In this document: positions 33,022-39,864 of the stretch, in pieces | How the letters are laid out: every line of letters begins with the position of its first letter | Position numbering within the stretch: the first letter of the stretch is position 1 | Source of the DNA: a virus | Reading direction: 5' to 3' (one strand) | Length of the DNA stretch: 41,398 nt | IMG/VR virus record: IMGVR_UViG_3300032356_000004 | Span: 1-41,398 of that record | Program-made: the position numbers and the translations under genes | The notes under the pieces: model-generated | The model's database searches: none | What the model was told of the DNA's origin: nothing | What the model saw: only the letters and a program-made list of their open reading frames with translations

Positions 33022-33365
33022 AGCTCAACTTCCAAGCATATAGGGAGCTTCCTGTTTCTGCCTTTTTTCCTGTATGGGTATATGTCGTTTTCTATAATGC
33101 TGTCTGCCTTCAAAGTTCTAAATGCTGTACAAAGTTTAGTGCTATCTGTTTTTCTTGCGGACTTAGATAAATTGTATTCCTTTGGTAAATCATCGAGGTA
33201 ATCATCAACTATTTCTCTTGTTATATCTTTGATGTTCTCCAGCCCGTTATTCATGCACCAATACACAAATCTATTTAACGCATAAAACATCATCTTTCTT
33301 GTAGATACGGTTTTATCTTCCTTGTATTTGTTATAAAAATCTTCTAAGGCTTTCTTAATCTCCAT
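33018..33365 (-). CDS. 115-residue protein resembling a lone tyrosine-recombinase core-binding domain
   Basis: ATG 33365 has AAGGAG 7 bases upstream, inside the end of the YqaJ gene. The sequence TVSTRKMMFYALNRFVYWCMNNGLENIKDI, followed by EIVDDYLDDLPKE and TAFRTLKADSIIENDIYPY, has the pattern of the SAM-like N-terminal domain of phage integrases. No catalytic domain (Arg-His-X-X-Arg-Tyr) follows. It may be a stand-alone DNA-binding accessory protein or a remnant. Assignment is by eye and moderate. Confidence 0.5.
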   Translation of the reverse strand: MEIKKALEDFYNKYKEDKTVSTRKMMFYALNRFVYWCMNNGLENIKDITREIVDDYLDDLPKEYNLSKSARKTDSTKLCTAFRTLKADSIIENDIYPYRKKGRNRKLPICLEVEL

Positions 33366-34242
33366 TTTTATCTCCTTTGATAGTGAATCTTCTTGTGCCA
33401 TTCTTGTCATTCTTCCAGAATATAATACCAGCCGATGTTTCCATTGACTCGTTGCCTTGCATGAAATCTTTGATGCGATTCTCGCATAACAATATTTGTC
33501 GCTCCACTTCTTTCTTAGTTTCCTTCAGGTTTATCAATGTCTTAACATCGTCATCAATAAACGGAGGAGCAACAACCCTACTAAATGGCTCACCCTCTGG
33601 ATATGTTTCTTGCAGTAAATCTCTGTCCCTATCACTTATCGGAGGAGGATAATCAGTAAGTATATACTTCTCCCACCAATTAACAGCTTCACTGATAGCA
33701 TGGTCAGCAATAGCCTTACTAAACTCTATTGTGTATATCTTTATTTCTTGACCTGCGAGCAGAAGTACTAAGTCACAAGAAGTATAACCGCAAACAGCCA
33801 TCTGCCATTGACACTGGATTAGGTAATGCATTGGTACTCCATCATCCTTGTCATCTTCAAACTCTTTTGCAGCCCAGAAGCCAGCAGTCTTGATTTCAAC
33901 TAACTTCTTGATTTTGGGAATCTTATAATCAGGATTAGCAGCAAGAAAAGGTTTATCCTTCATCCTTGTCAGCTTGCCTTTGTATAACCTATGCCCTGTT
34001 ACATTCTTGTATATCTTGGCAATATATGGTTCTAGGTTCAATCCGTGAACCATAGCCTCGTTTATTTGCGTACTGTATTGACCTTTTTTCTCCATAAAAA
34101 GCTGCCGCTCAGTCTTGTATGGATTATATCCCAGAATTGTACTTATATCAGTTCCACCAATATAAGTTTTTCTATCATCTACCCATTCTTGTGATTGGTC
34201 GTTAAATGATATTTTTTTAAGATCATCTAGGGTTAATTTCAA
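33355..34242 (-). CDS. YqaJ-type 5'-3' exonuclease
   Basis: This 295-residue protein has the YqaJ/lambda exonuclease-like fold: RKTYIGGTDISTILGYNPYK, then GLNLEPYIAKIYKN with Glu71. FLAANPDY (Asp105) and LVEIKTA (Glu116, Lys118) complete the PD-(D/E)XK site. CQWQMAVCGY follows, as in the family. It resects double strands for the RecT protein encoded downstream. The C-terminus is helical and basic. It overlaps the RHH-like gene at its start by 20 bases. Confidence 0.93.
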   Translation of the reverse strand: MKLTLDDLKKISFNDQSQEWVDDRKTYIGGTDISTILGYNPYKTERQLFMEKKGQYSTQINEAMVHGLNLEPYIAKIYKNVTGHRLYKGKLTRMKDKPFLAANPDYKIPKIKKLVEIKTAGFWAAKEFEDDKDDGVPMHYLIQCQWQMAVCGYTSCDLVLLLAGQEIKIYTIEFSKAIADHAISEAVNWWEKYILTDYPPPISDRDRDLLQETYPEGEPFSRVVAPPFIDDDVKTLINLKETKKEVERQILLCENRIKDFMQGNESMETSAGIIFWKNDKNGTRRFTIKGDKNGD

Positions 34243-34417
34243 CTACTTCTCCCCTCACATATTTTAATGTTATCGTTCTTACTAGCGTGCTAATTCCAAG
34301 ACCGTAAGTCTTTGCAGCCCGCCTAATTGTTTCTAGTTCATAATCAGAACAGCAAACTCTGATTATATTATCCTTCTTTTCTTTCTTTTCTTTTTTCTTA
34401 GAAACTCTCTTATACAT
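34223..34417 (-). CDS. Ribbon-helix-helix-like small DNA-binding protein
   Basis: The 64-residue product has a very basic N-terminus (KKKEKKEKK), then IIRVCCSDYELETIRRAAKTYGLGISTLVRTI. This is the strand-helix-helix pattern of CopG/MobC-like RHH proteins. It could regulate early genes or bind DNA at recombination. RHH proteins are dimers and the length is right. It has an AAGGTGG ribosome binding site 10 bases upstream. Confidence 0.7.
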   Translation of the reverse strand: MYKRVSKKKEKKEKKDNIIRVCCSDYELETIRRAAKTYGLGISTLVRTITLKYVRGEVVEINPR

Positions 34418-34466
34418 TCTTAATTACCACCTTATAGACATATTATAGATATATTATACCCATAAA

Positions 34467-34850
34467 TCAATACATTGGCAAATAACATTTCCTACCTGTT
34501 TTTTTACTCCACCTACTGGGGTCACGTGTAACTGAACAATACTTGCCTTGTTGGTTCTTGCAGCCCAAACACTCTATTGTTATCGTAGGGTCGAACCCGT
34601 AAGGGTTAGTTTTTCTGTTTTCATTCTTTCTGTCACTACTTTTCTTTATGTATTCGATATAAAACAACTCTTTAAGTTCTTTGCTATTAAAATATTCTGC
34701 CAAAATCAACGCTGTTCTTACTGTGGGAAAACTCACGCATTCTTCTAATCGCTTAAGATTCTTGTTGTTTATTCCAAGCTCAAGAGCCACATGATGCCTT
34801 GTTACACCAGCTTTTAGTCTTAGCTCTTTAAGTTTATCACCAAGTCTCAT
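34467..34850 (-). CDS. XRE-family helix-turn-helix protein with C-terminal Cys cluster
   Basis: The N-terminal 60 residues are an XRE/Cro-type HTH: LGDKLKELRLKAGVTRHHVA, then LGINNKNLKRLEECVSFPTV. A helical spacer is followed by IECLGCKNQQGKYC and a final KCYLP. The four Cys (C-x2-C-x6-C, then one more) could bind zinc or iron-sulphur. It may act as early regulator. It is not a typical CI because it lacks a peptidase domain. Start overlaps the coiled-coil gene by 4 bases (ATGA). Confidence 0.75.
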   Translation of the reverse strand: MRLGDKLKELRLKAGVTRHHVALELGINNKNLKRLEECVSFPTVRTALILAEYFNSKELKELFYIEYIKKSSDRKNENRKTNPYGFDPTITIECLGCKNQQGKYCSVTRDPSRWSKKTGRKCYLPMY

Positions 34851-35014
34851 TTACTCAACTCTTTTTTAATTTGTAATATTCTCTGCTCGTAAATCGCTTG
34901 TTGGCTTTTAATTCTGAACTTCAATTCAACGTTTTCCGCTTCCAGCTTTGCAATTTTTCTATCCGCTTGCTCCAGCTCCGCTTCAAGCTCCTCAATCCTT
35001 GGATTGTTTATCAT
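34847..35014 (-). CDS. Small coiled-coil protein (55 residues)
   Basis: A frame from ATG 35014 to TGA 34847 gives a heptad-rich peptide, with IEELEAELEQADRKIAKLEAE-like repeats in which Leu/Ile recur every 3-4 residues. The ATG overlaps the stop of the next small gene and the TGA overlaps the XRE gene start, so translation is coupled. It is probably a dimerising helper. Function unknown. Confidence 0.65.
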   Translation of the reverse strand: MINNPRIEELEAELEQADRKIAKLEAENVELKFRIKSQQAIYEQRILQIKKELSK

Positions 35015-35112
35015 CTAAAACACCCCCATCCTGCTATAAAGCCTATAATAAATGCAACCCCACTTGTGATTGCTATTGCTTTTAATTGCATTGTATCTTT
35101 ATCTTGTTTCAT
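35011..35112 (-). CDS. Single-pass membrane micro-protein (33 residues)
   Basis: ATG 35112 to TGA 35011 encodes a 33-residue peptide. A basic/acidic start (MKQDKDTMQLK) is followed by a hydrophobic stretch AIAITSGVAFIIGFIAGWGC, suited to span the membrane once. It overlaps both neighbours by a few bases in ATGA fashion, which supports real translation. Its role, for instance in superinfection or membrane stress, is unknown. Confidence 0.5.
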   Translation of the reverse strand: MKQDKDTMQLKAIAITSGVAFIIGFIAGWGCFR

Positions 35113-35251
35113 TTTCCACAACCTTTCTGAGCCTTTTTTCAGCTCTAATTTCTGCTTGCCTTAACTTTTCTATGTAATAACTTTTTCTAAGCTCATAAAA
35201 CAGCTTCTGTAAGCCGTCTGCGTTGTATTGATGTTTTTCTTCAGGCTCCAT
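35099..35251 (-). CDS. Unknown 50-residue helical protein
   Basis: ATG 35251 to TAA 35099. The peptide is highly charged and helical (LQKLFYELRKSYYIEKLRQA, then EIRAEKRLRKVVEN). A GGAG site lies 8 bases upstream, inside the end of the preceding gene. It overlaps the membrane micro-protein by 14 bases. It may form a single helix or bind nucleic acid. No family is recognised. Confidence 0.55.
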   Translation of the reverse strand: MEPEEKHQYNADGLQKLFYELRKSYYIEKLRQAEIRAEKRLRKVVENETR

Positions 35252-35255
35252 TTAT

Positions 35256-35420
35256 TCACTCCTTTTTTTCCTCAACAGCAAACTTCAGCAACTTTTTTGC
35301 TAACTCATAATCTGTGCCGATTAATGATTTAATCTCAGACAAATAACGGTTGGTTAATTGCTCTTTTTTCTCTATCCTGTCGCATGCTGTATTTATCTTT
35401 TTGTGGTAGTCTACGCTCAT
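35256..35420 (-). CDS. Unknown 54-residue protein
   Basis: ATG 35420 to TGA 35256. The ATG overlaps the TGA of the 103-residue membrane protein gene by 4 bases. The product is a charged helical peptide (DYHKKINTACDRIEKKEQL, then LAKKLLKFAVEEKKE) with one Cys. It continues the chain of overlapping small genes in the early operon. Function unknown. Confidence 0.55.
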   Translation of the reverse strand: MSVDYHKKINTACDRIEKKEQLTNRYLSEIKSLIGTDYELAKKLLKFAVEEKKE

Positions 35421-35728
35421 ATCCCCAGCTCTTTGCCCTGTCGGATAAATGTAGGCACATTTAAATCAACCCCGCCAATCGCCCTTGCCTCACCAGTTGA
35501 TTCATACGGTGGCACAATCTCTTCTATTTTGCAGCCTAATGGCACATTCTCATTAGCCCAGTTGTATGGACAGTGATTAGTTATTCTTTTTTTAAACTGG
35601 CTAGATTCCATTTCCCGCAACACCGCTCGTTCTTCTTTTATTGACTTTTTTATGTTGTATACCACATAAGCAATGACCATAGTAATTACGCAAAGAATTA
35701 AACAGGAATACATAATTACATCTCTCAT
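35417..35728 (-). CDS. Membrane-anchored early protein (103 residues)
   Basis: I choose ATG 35728, which has AAAGGGG about 8 bases upstream; the longer frame overlaps the HTH gene without a good site. Residues about 5-25 (IMYSCLILCVITMVIAYVVY) form a membrane anchor. The rest is soluble, with a basic helix and a Pro/Gly-rich end containing HCPYNW, CKIEEIVPPY and VPTFIRQG. Topology should place the C-terminus in the cytoplasm or periplasm, undecided. No family is recognised. Confidence 0.65.
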   Translation of the reverse strand: MRDVIMYSCLILCVITMVIAYVVYNIKKSIKEERAVLREMESSQFKKRITNHCPYNWANENVPLGCKIEEIVPPYESTGEARAIGGVDLNVPTFIRQGKELGI

Positions 35729-35913
35729 TTTACAAACCCCTTTTTCCATAAACTTCTGAGATTCTCTACATCTTCATCAGTGAACAATCTCCACCCATCT
35801 ACCGTTTTCACTTGATACTGATGCTGCTTCATAATTTTTCTAACCATTGACCGACTACAACCGAGTTTTTGCGCAGCCGTGCCAATGGCAAAAAAGTTGT
35901 TCGCTTTAGTCAT
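35725..35913 (-). CDS. MerR/excisionase-like helix-turn-helix protein
   Basis: The 62-residue product reads FFAIGTAAQKLGCSRSMVRK, then VDGWRLFTDEDVENLRSLWK. This is the winged HTH of small MerR-like/Xis proteins. It is the first gene after the early promoter, with AAAGGAGG 6 bases before its ATG. It could autoregulate the early operon. An excisionase role is unlikely because no integrase is seen. It ends with a short overlap to the membrane protein gene. Confidence 0.78.
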   Translation of the reverse strand: MTKANNFFAIGTAAQKLGCSRSMVRKIMKQHQYQVKTVDGWRLFTDEDVENLRSLWKKGFVK

Positions 35914-35962
35914 TTAAACCTCCTTTACTTGTTAAGTGTAGGTGTAGTTACTTACACTAATA

Positions 35963-35991
35963 ATCATACACCCTTATTTGAATTGATTCAA
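35963..35991 (-). promoter_or_regulatory. Early operon promoter
   Basis: The minus strand has TTGAAT (35991-35986), 17 bases, then TATGAT (35968-35963). The start codon is about 50 bases downstream. A dyad TTGAATCAATTCAA covers the -35 box, and another (AGTGTA/TACACT, around 35936-35958) lies near the start site. Both could be operators, for example for the HTH product of the first gene. Confidence 0.8.
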
Positions 35992-36055
35992 CACTTTTTG
36001 GAAAAATAATTAAAAAATTTTTTGTTGTATAATGCAAGTAACCTATAAAAAAACT

Positions 36056-36083
36056 CATCCCCAGCCCTTTAGGGCTGGGGATG
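36056..36083 (-). terminator. Strong terminator at the end of the late operon
   Basis: A perfect GC-rich inverted repeat with 13-bp arms (CATCCCCAGCCCT / AGGGCTGGGGATG) and a TT loop. On the minus strand it is followed by AGTTTTTTTATAGG. It lies 47 bases after the endolysin stop and separates the late unit from the early promoter. It is the clearest terminator of the genome. Confidence 0.93.
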
Positions 36084-36130
36084 TGGCGATTTTCCATCAA
36101 ATCTATCAAGTTGAATTGGTGATTTTATTA

Positions 36131-36676
36131 TCATTTCAGTGCCTCGTAAATAGAGTTCGCCATTAGGTTTGCAGTATCCTCTATCCATCTAACGTTTTGA
36201 AGTCGCTGCAAGTCCGCATTATTAGTTATAAAGCCTAACTCAACAAGCACTGCAGGTAAATGCAACGTTCTATTTAAAACTTGCAAATTAGTTCTAGGCT
36301 TCAAGCCCCTATTTCTCATTCCTTGCTTAACAAGCACATTCTGGATAGCATTGGCAAGTGGTATTGTTTTATTGTATTTGTTCTGTGGGTTATACAAAAC
36401 TTCAGCACCGTTGGCATTGCTTGAAGTATTAGCATTGCAATGCATTGAAATAAAAGCAGTCGGATTTGCAACTAAGCCCTTTAACCTTTCAGAAAAAGTG
36501 AGAGTGATGTTTTCCGTGTTTCTGCTAAAGTCAGTTGTAACTCCAAGCCTTCTTAGATAATGCCCTAATCTTTGACTAAAGTTTAAAGCAATCTCGCTTT
36601 CCTTTACTCCACCGATACCCCTAGCCCCAAAATCCCATTTACTGTTTCTGTGTCCAACGTCAATTAAGATTCTCAT
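36131..36676 (-). CDS. Endolysin: N-acetylmuramoyl-L-alanine amidase (Amidase_3)
   Basis: Starting at ATG 36676 (GAGG 9 bases upstream) the product is 181 residues, just the catalytic domain. Zinc ligands fit DVGHR (His9), Glu26 and SMHCN (His79). The catalytic Glu is in LVELGFITN (Glu146). It cleaves the peptide from muramic acid and lyses the host at the end of infection. No signal peptide and no wall-binding domain are seen, so it needs the holin for release. Confidence 0.95.
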   Translation of the reverse strand: MRILIDVGHRNSKWDFGARGIGGVKESEIALNFSQRLGHYLRRLGVTTDFSRNTENITLTFSERLKGLVANPTAFISMHCNANTSSNANGAEVLYNPQNKYNKTIPLANAIQNVLVKQGMRNRGLKPRTNLQVLNRTLHLPAVLVELGFITNNADLQRLQNVRWIEDTANLMANSIYEALK

Positions 36677-36680
36677 TTTA

Positions 36681-36812
36681 TCAGTCCTCAAGAGAATACA
36701 AAAAGCCCAAATATTCAATAGGTTTAAGTTTAAAATACTTAGGCTTTTCTAATATTCTTATTTCTTCTTGTGATGTAGTAAAATATTCTTTTACTCTTTC
36801 TGTTGGTTTCAT
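36681..36812 (-). CDS. Possible 43-residue protein between holin and endolysin
   Basis: ATG 36812 to TGA 36681 encodes a charged peptide (TERVKEYFTTSQEEIRILEK, then KLKPIEYLGFLYSLED). No strong ribosome binding site is seen, so it would rely on coupling with the holin gene, whose stop lies 9 bases upstream. The short distance to both lysis genes suggests a lysis-related or filler role. No family is recognised. Confidence 0.45.
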   Translation of the reverse strand: MKPTERVKEYFTTSQEEIRILEKPKYFKLKPIEYLGFLYSLED

Positions 36813-36820
36813 AGACTTTT

Positions 36821-37045
36821 CTAGCCATAAAGCTTCTTTGATTTAAAATATTCTCTTGCGCCTTTTTGCATTGCTTCAATTATTAAAGTTATAATTCCCA
36901 TATAGAGAATTATGGTTGCGTCTTTGCCGATAGATTGAATTAGCCAATCTGGGAAATTGTCAATGATAAAAGTTATTATCGCTGAACCACTAACAGTCGC
37001 AAATCTTCTTACCATAGCCAGTAGCCATATTAAAAACGCATTCAT
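36821..37045 (-). CDS. Holin
   Basis: This 74-residue protein has hydrophobic segments at roughly 1-12 (FLIWLLAMV), 18-36 (VSGSAIITFIIDNFPDWLI) and 42-59 (ATIILYMGIITLIIEAM) and a basic C-terminus (KGAREYFKSKKLYG). Size, topology and position directly before the amidase identify a class II/III holin-like protein. GAGGTGA lies 5 bases before the ATG. It would make membrane lesions that release the endolysin. Confidence 0.82.
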   Translation of the reverse strand: MNAFLIWLLAMVRRFATVSGSAIITFIIDNFPDWLIQSIGKDATIILYMGIITLIIEAMQKGAREYFKSKKLYG

Positions 37046-37066
37046 AATATCACCTCTTTTTTTATA

Positions 37067-37103
37067 TGAGCCTACTCAAAAATTGGATTCGCAAGTAGGC
37101 TCA
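37067..37103 (-). promoter_or_regulatory. Hairpin in the holin leader
   Basis: The 10-bp arms TGAGCCTACT and AGTAGGCTCA are perfect with a 17-base loop. The hairpin sits 12-16 bases before the holin ribosome binding site and has no following T tract on the minus strand, so it is not a terminator. It may tune holin translation or mRNA stability. Confidence 0.6.
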
Positions 37104-37145
37104 ATACTAAGGAGAAACTAAACGGGCATCTTGCCGTCTGCATTT

Positions 37146-37174
37146 ATTCTATATGGTAATAAAATGTTTGTCAA
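37146..37174 (-). promoter_or_regulatory. Promoter of the holin-endolysin genes
   Basis: The minus strand carries a perfect -35 TTGACA (37174-37169), 17 bases, then TAGAAT (37151-37146). The transcript would start near 37138, leaving a leader of about 95 bases. It lies between a terminator-like hairpin (37193-37234) and the holin gene, so lysis genes can be expressed separately from the tail genes. Confidence 0.78.
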
Positions 37175-37192
37175 ATACAAGCTAGATGCAGA

Positions 37193-37234
37193 AAAGAGGC
37201 ATAGGAAAAGTTAGAGAAAAACCTATGCCTCTTT
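37193..37234 (-). terminator. Terminator-like hairpin after the XhlA-like gene
   Basis: A perfect 13-bp inverted repeat (AAAGAGGCATAGG / CCTATGCCTCTTT) with a 16-base loop, 37 bases after the stop codon at 37272. On the minus strand the stem ends in CTTTTC, a short T tract. It is probably a terminator of moderate strength before the lysis promoter. Confidence 0.65.
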
Positions 37235-37271
37235 CTTGGAGCGTGTCTTGAACAACACGACTGGAGTAATG

Positions 37272-37610
37272 CTATTTGAATACTGATAAAAATAATGTTA
37301 TTATTGCACTAACAAAAACCAAGCCTAATGATATACCAACGCCTTCGATTCTTCCAATTTTTACATCAACCTCTTTTTTTAGCTCGATAACACTAGATTC
37401 GATGTTCTGAACTTTCTGTTGCTGCTTGCCACAGATAAAAGTTTTACCGTCTATTATCATCGACAAACTTTCTTTTATCTGTCCTTGCGTGTCGATGATA
37501 GAAGTAAAAAATGTTTCCAAAGCAACTACTCTGCCTTCTATCAGTTTTGCATCTTGCTTCAGTGTTTTCACATCTTCCTCTAATCTATCAAGCCTTAAGT
37601 TATCAGTCAT
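37272..37610 (-). CDS. XhlA-like coiled-coil membrane protein (lysis helper)
   Basis: The 112-residue product has a coiled-coil first part (LDRLEEDVKTLKQDAKLIEGRV), a middle loop and a second coiled coil (KVQNIESSVIELKKEVDVKI). One C-terminal membrane helix follows (GVGISLGLVFVSAIITLFLSVFK). This is the layout of XhlA/hemolysin-type proteins, which work together with a holin. Close position to holin and endolysin supports it. It is separated from them by a terminator-like hairpin. Confidence 0.75.
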   Translation of the reverse strand: MTDNLRLDRLEEDVKTLKQDAKLIEGRVVALETFFTSIIDTQGQIKESLSMIIDGKTFICGKQQQKVQNIESSVIELKKEVDVKIGRIEGVGISLGLVFVSAIITLFLSVFK

Positions 37611-37632
37611 TATGTTATACCCACCCTACTCT

Positions 37633-37776
37633 CTATTGGTTATTGATTACTTTCACATTGCGAAAACCACTCTTCTTATGAAGCTCTATTATTTTATCAG
37701 CGTTATTACCTTTTCTTTGTTTGGCTGGAGGCTGACTAAAAATACTTTTAATCATCATAGGTTTTCTTACTTTCAT
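37633..37776 (-). CDS. Unknown 47-residue basic protein
   Basis: ATG 37776 with GAGGGG about 9 bases upstream, to TAG 37633. The peptide is basic (MKVRKPMMIKS, then KQRKGNNADKIIELHKKSG) and without a membrane segment. It is 6 bases from the end of the tail gene and 22 from the XhlA-like gene, so it is part of the late unit. No family is recognised. Confidence 0.55.
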   Translation of the reverse strand: MKVRKPMMIKSIFSQPPAKQRKGNNADKIIELHKKSGFRNVKVINNQ

Positions 37777-37782
37777 TGTGAT

Positions 37783-39864
37783 CTACCCCTCTGGTTCTGG
37801 TTCTGGTTCGGGAATTATTACATATTCGCCTTCTATCGTCTGCTGGAAATGGTTGTGTGCGACCGTTGACGATACTCCCCGTGTTAATACACCGATTCGA
37901 GTTCCATCACCATATTCTAACACAACAGTATTACCTTGATAAAGCCGTTCGCTGCCTTTTTTCACATTTGTTGTGAAAATTATTTTGTTTGTGAACTTAT
38001 TTACCTTTGCAAACAACCTTCGGCAAACCTCATCGCATATTTCCTGCGTGTTGTAGATTCCATCAATGATTACCCAATGTTTTAAATAACCAATAAACTT
38101 ATCGCTTTCAGGGTTGTATAATGAATCATTATCTATCAAAATTGAACCTATTGCTACATCATTTTTTGTTTTACCATAAACACTTACTGCATTATAAAAA
38201 TTTCCATCGTCTGCATCTTTGAAAGATATATTTAATATATCAGTATCTACATTAAAAATTATATTTGGTTCTTCTTCCTGCCAATTAATATCTTCTATTT
38301 CTGGGTAAGGTTCTATTCGTATCTTGCCGTCTGGGTATTGAATTATCCAACCGCCCAATAATTCTTCAACTATCTTTTTGAGAGAATCCCATAAACTCTC
38401 ACCTTGTTCGGGTTGCCAAGTATCGTTTTCTTCTGTTTCTTCAAAAGTTTCCGAGTCCCAATCATTAGCGATTGATATTCTGTCATCAGGAATACCAGCT
38501 CTGTTAAGAATATCTTTAAGAACTTCTGGGATAGACCAACCATTATAATCTGGTGTTACAATATTAGTCCCATCTATAACATTTTGTAGGTAAGACCCAC
38601 AAACTAGGGTAATGGTTGAGTCTGATTGCGTTGTTTCATCTATAACTTCTTTGACTGTATAAACATTTCTTAAAAAACCGTCTGTAAAAGTATTAACTAC
38701 CTCACCATTACTCACTTCGGTCATTTGCCAACCTATCCACGCTTGGAGTTTATCGTATTTCCTGTAAGCTCCTCGATATGGGTGTGGGTATCCGTTATCA
38801 ATAACAATTCTAGCGTTTAGCTCATCAGCACTCCAGCCAGTTGATTCTTCAAAAGATATAACCTCTGGAACAACAGATGGTGTAAGTTCGGCTCTTGATA
38901 TAACAGGATTGAAATATACGCTTACTCCTGCTATACCAACTGGATGGGTATATGCATCAACCCCGATAGTATAAGATATATCTTTATTGTTTGCTGCTAC
39001 ATTTACTGTTTTTGTGACAGTGGTTCCTTGTGGAATAACTCCAACTTTAATATTCGCATTTGCTGGGTCTTGTTCTATGTATGAGTGAAAATCAGCACTG
39101 GTCATGCTTGCATTAGCAAACCGTATTTTGTGTAACGCATAATAACTGACACCACAGTTGCCTTCGATAACTACATGCCCAGCATCAACCGTCAAGGGCT
39201 CATCTTCTTTTATAAAGAAGTAGTCAACCATATCGTTTGATATAAGTATTCCATCAAAGTAAGGTATTACAAATAAATATTGAGAGGAAACCATCTTGCT
39301 GAAATTGAACTTTTCGCCCATAGGTAGGTTATGAGCAACCCACTCCTCACCGTGTTTTATGTCTAACGTGAAATCATGTTTTGTTATCCTAATTCTGTAT
39401 TTGCCATTACCAAATCCCATAGTTATATAACTATAATCTTCTAGTTGACGATTGCTTAATAGCTTGTTGTATTCAATAGCAAAAGCCTCGTTTTTTAATA
39501 GTTCATTTGGTGAAGTTATTTTATATTGGGCTGGATGGTTTGATGCACCTGAGGGAGCTATTTCTGTAAGAGTCCAGAACATAACATGAACCATTGGATG
39601 CAAAGCCCAATCGCTTTGCCAATAATCGCCTTTGTTTACCGTCCATGCTTGGTCACCAGGGGAATACTTGCGTATCAGTATAGGCTTAGTCATTATTGTA
39701 TTTGTGTTGTATTCAGGTATGAAGTTATTAAATGTGTATTCAGGATGATGTATCTGTTCCACAGGTCGCTCGTTGAAGGCAAAGCCATAATTCAACACCA
39801 ATCCATCTGGTGATGGGTTCAGTTTCGCTATTTCACAATATGGAACTGCTTTAGTTGCTGCCAT
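37783..39864 (-). CDS. Tail tip/hub protein (693 residues)
   Basis: ATG 39864 lies in the end of the upstream tail gene (14-base overlap). A TTG at 39870 is less likely. The first half is beta-rich. The second half (about 340-690) resembles baseplate hub/late-control D-type proteins, with LVCGSYLQNVIDG, IPEVLKDILNRAGIP, LWDSLKKIVEELLGGWIIQYPDGK and VCRRLFAKVNKFTNK. A final GNTVVLEYGDGTRIGVLTRG is an OB-like strand set. The C-terminus is a Pro-Glu repeat. It likely forms the tail tip ring. Confidence 0.7.
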   Translation of the reverse strand: MAATKAVPYCEIAKLNPSPDGLVLNYGFAFNERPVEQIHHPEYTFNNFIPEYNTNTIMTKPILIRKYSPGDQAWTVNKGDYWQSDWALHPMVHVMFWTLTEIAPSGASNHPAQYKITSPNELLKNEAFAIEYNKLLSNRQLEDYSYITMGFGNGKYRIRITKHDFTLDIKHGEEWVAHNLPMGEKFNFSKMVSSQYLFVIPYFDGILISNDMVDYFFIKEDEPLTVDAGHVVIEGNCGVSYYALHKIRFANASMTSADFHSYIEQDPANANIKVGVIPQGTTVTKTVNVAANNKDISYTIGVDAYTHPVGIAGVSVYFNPVISRAELTPSVVPEVISFEESTGWSADELNARIVIDNGYPHPYRGAYRKYDKLQAWIGWQMTEVSNGEVVNTFTDGFLRNVYTVKEVIDETTQSDSTITLVCGSYLQNVIDGTNIVTPDYNGWSIPEVLKDILNRAGIPDDRISIANDWDSETFEETEENDTWQPEQGESLWDSLKKIVEELLGGWIIQYPDGKIRIEPYPEIEDINWQEEEPNIIFNVDTDILNISFKDADDGNFYNAVSVYGKTKNDVAIGSILIDNDSLYNPESDKFIGYLKHWVIIDGIYNTQEICDEVCRRLFAKVNKFTNKIIFTTNVKKGSERLYQGNTVVLEYGDGTRIGVLTRGVSSTVAHNHFQQTIEGEYVIIPEPEPEPEG

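Noticed and set aside
34418-34466. Promoter before the RHH-like gene
   Set aside because: A TATAAT is present on the minus strand but no acceptable -35 or extended -10 element accompanies it, and the early operon is already read through.
35725-35913. Excisionase of an integration module
   Set aside because: The HTH fold fits, but no integrase or attachment site is seen, so I keep it as an early regulator.
37426-37869. Plus-strand open frame of 147 codons
   Set aside because: It runs antisense to three minus-strand genes and has no start signals of its own.
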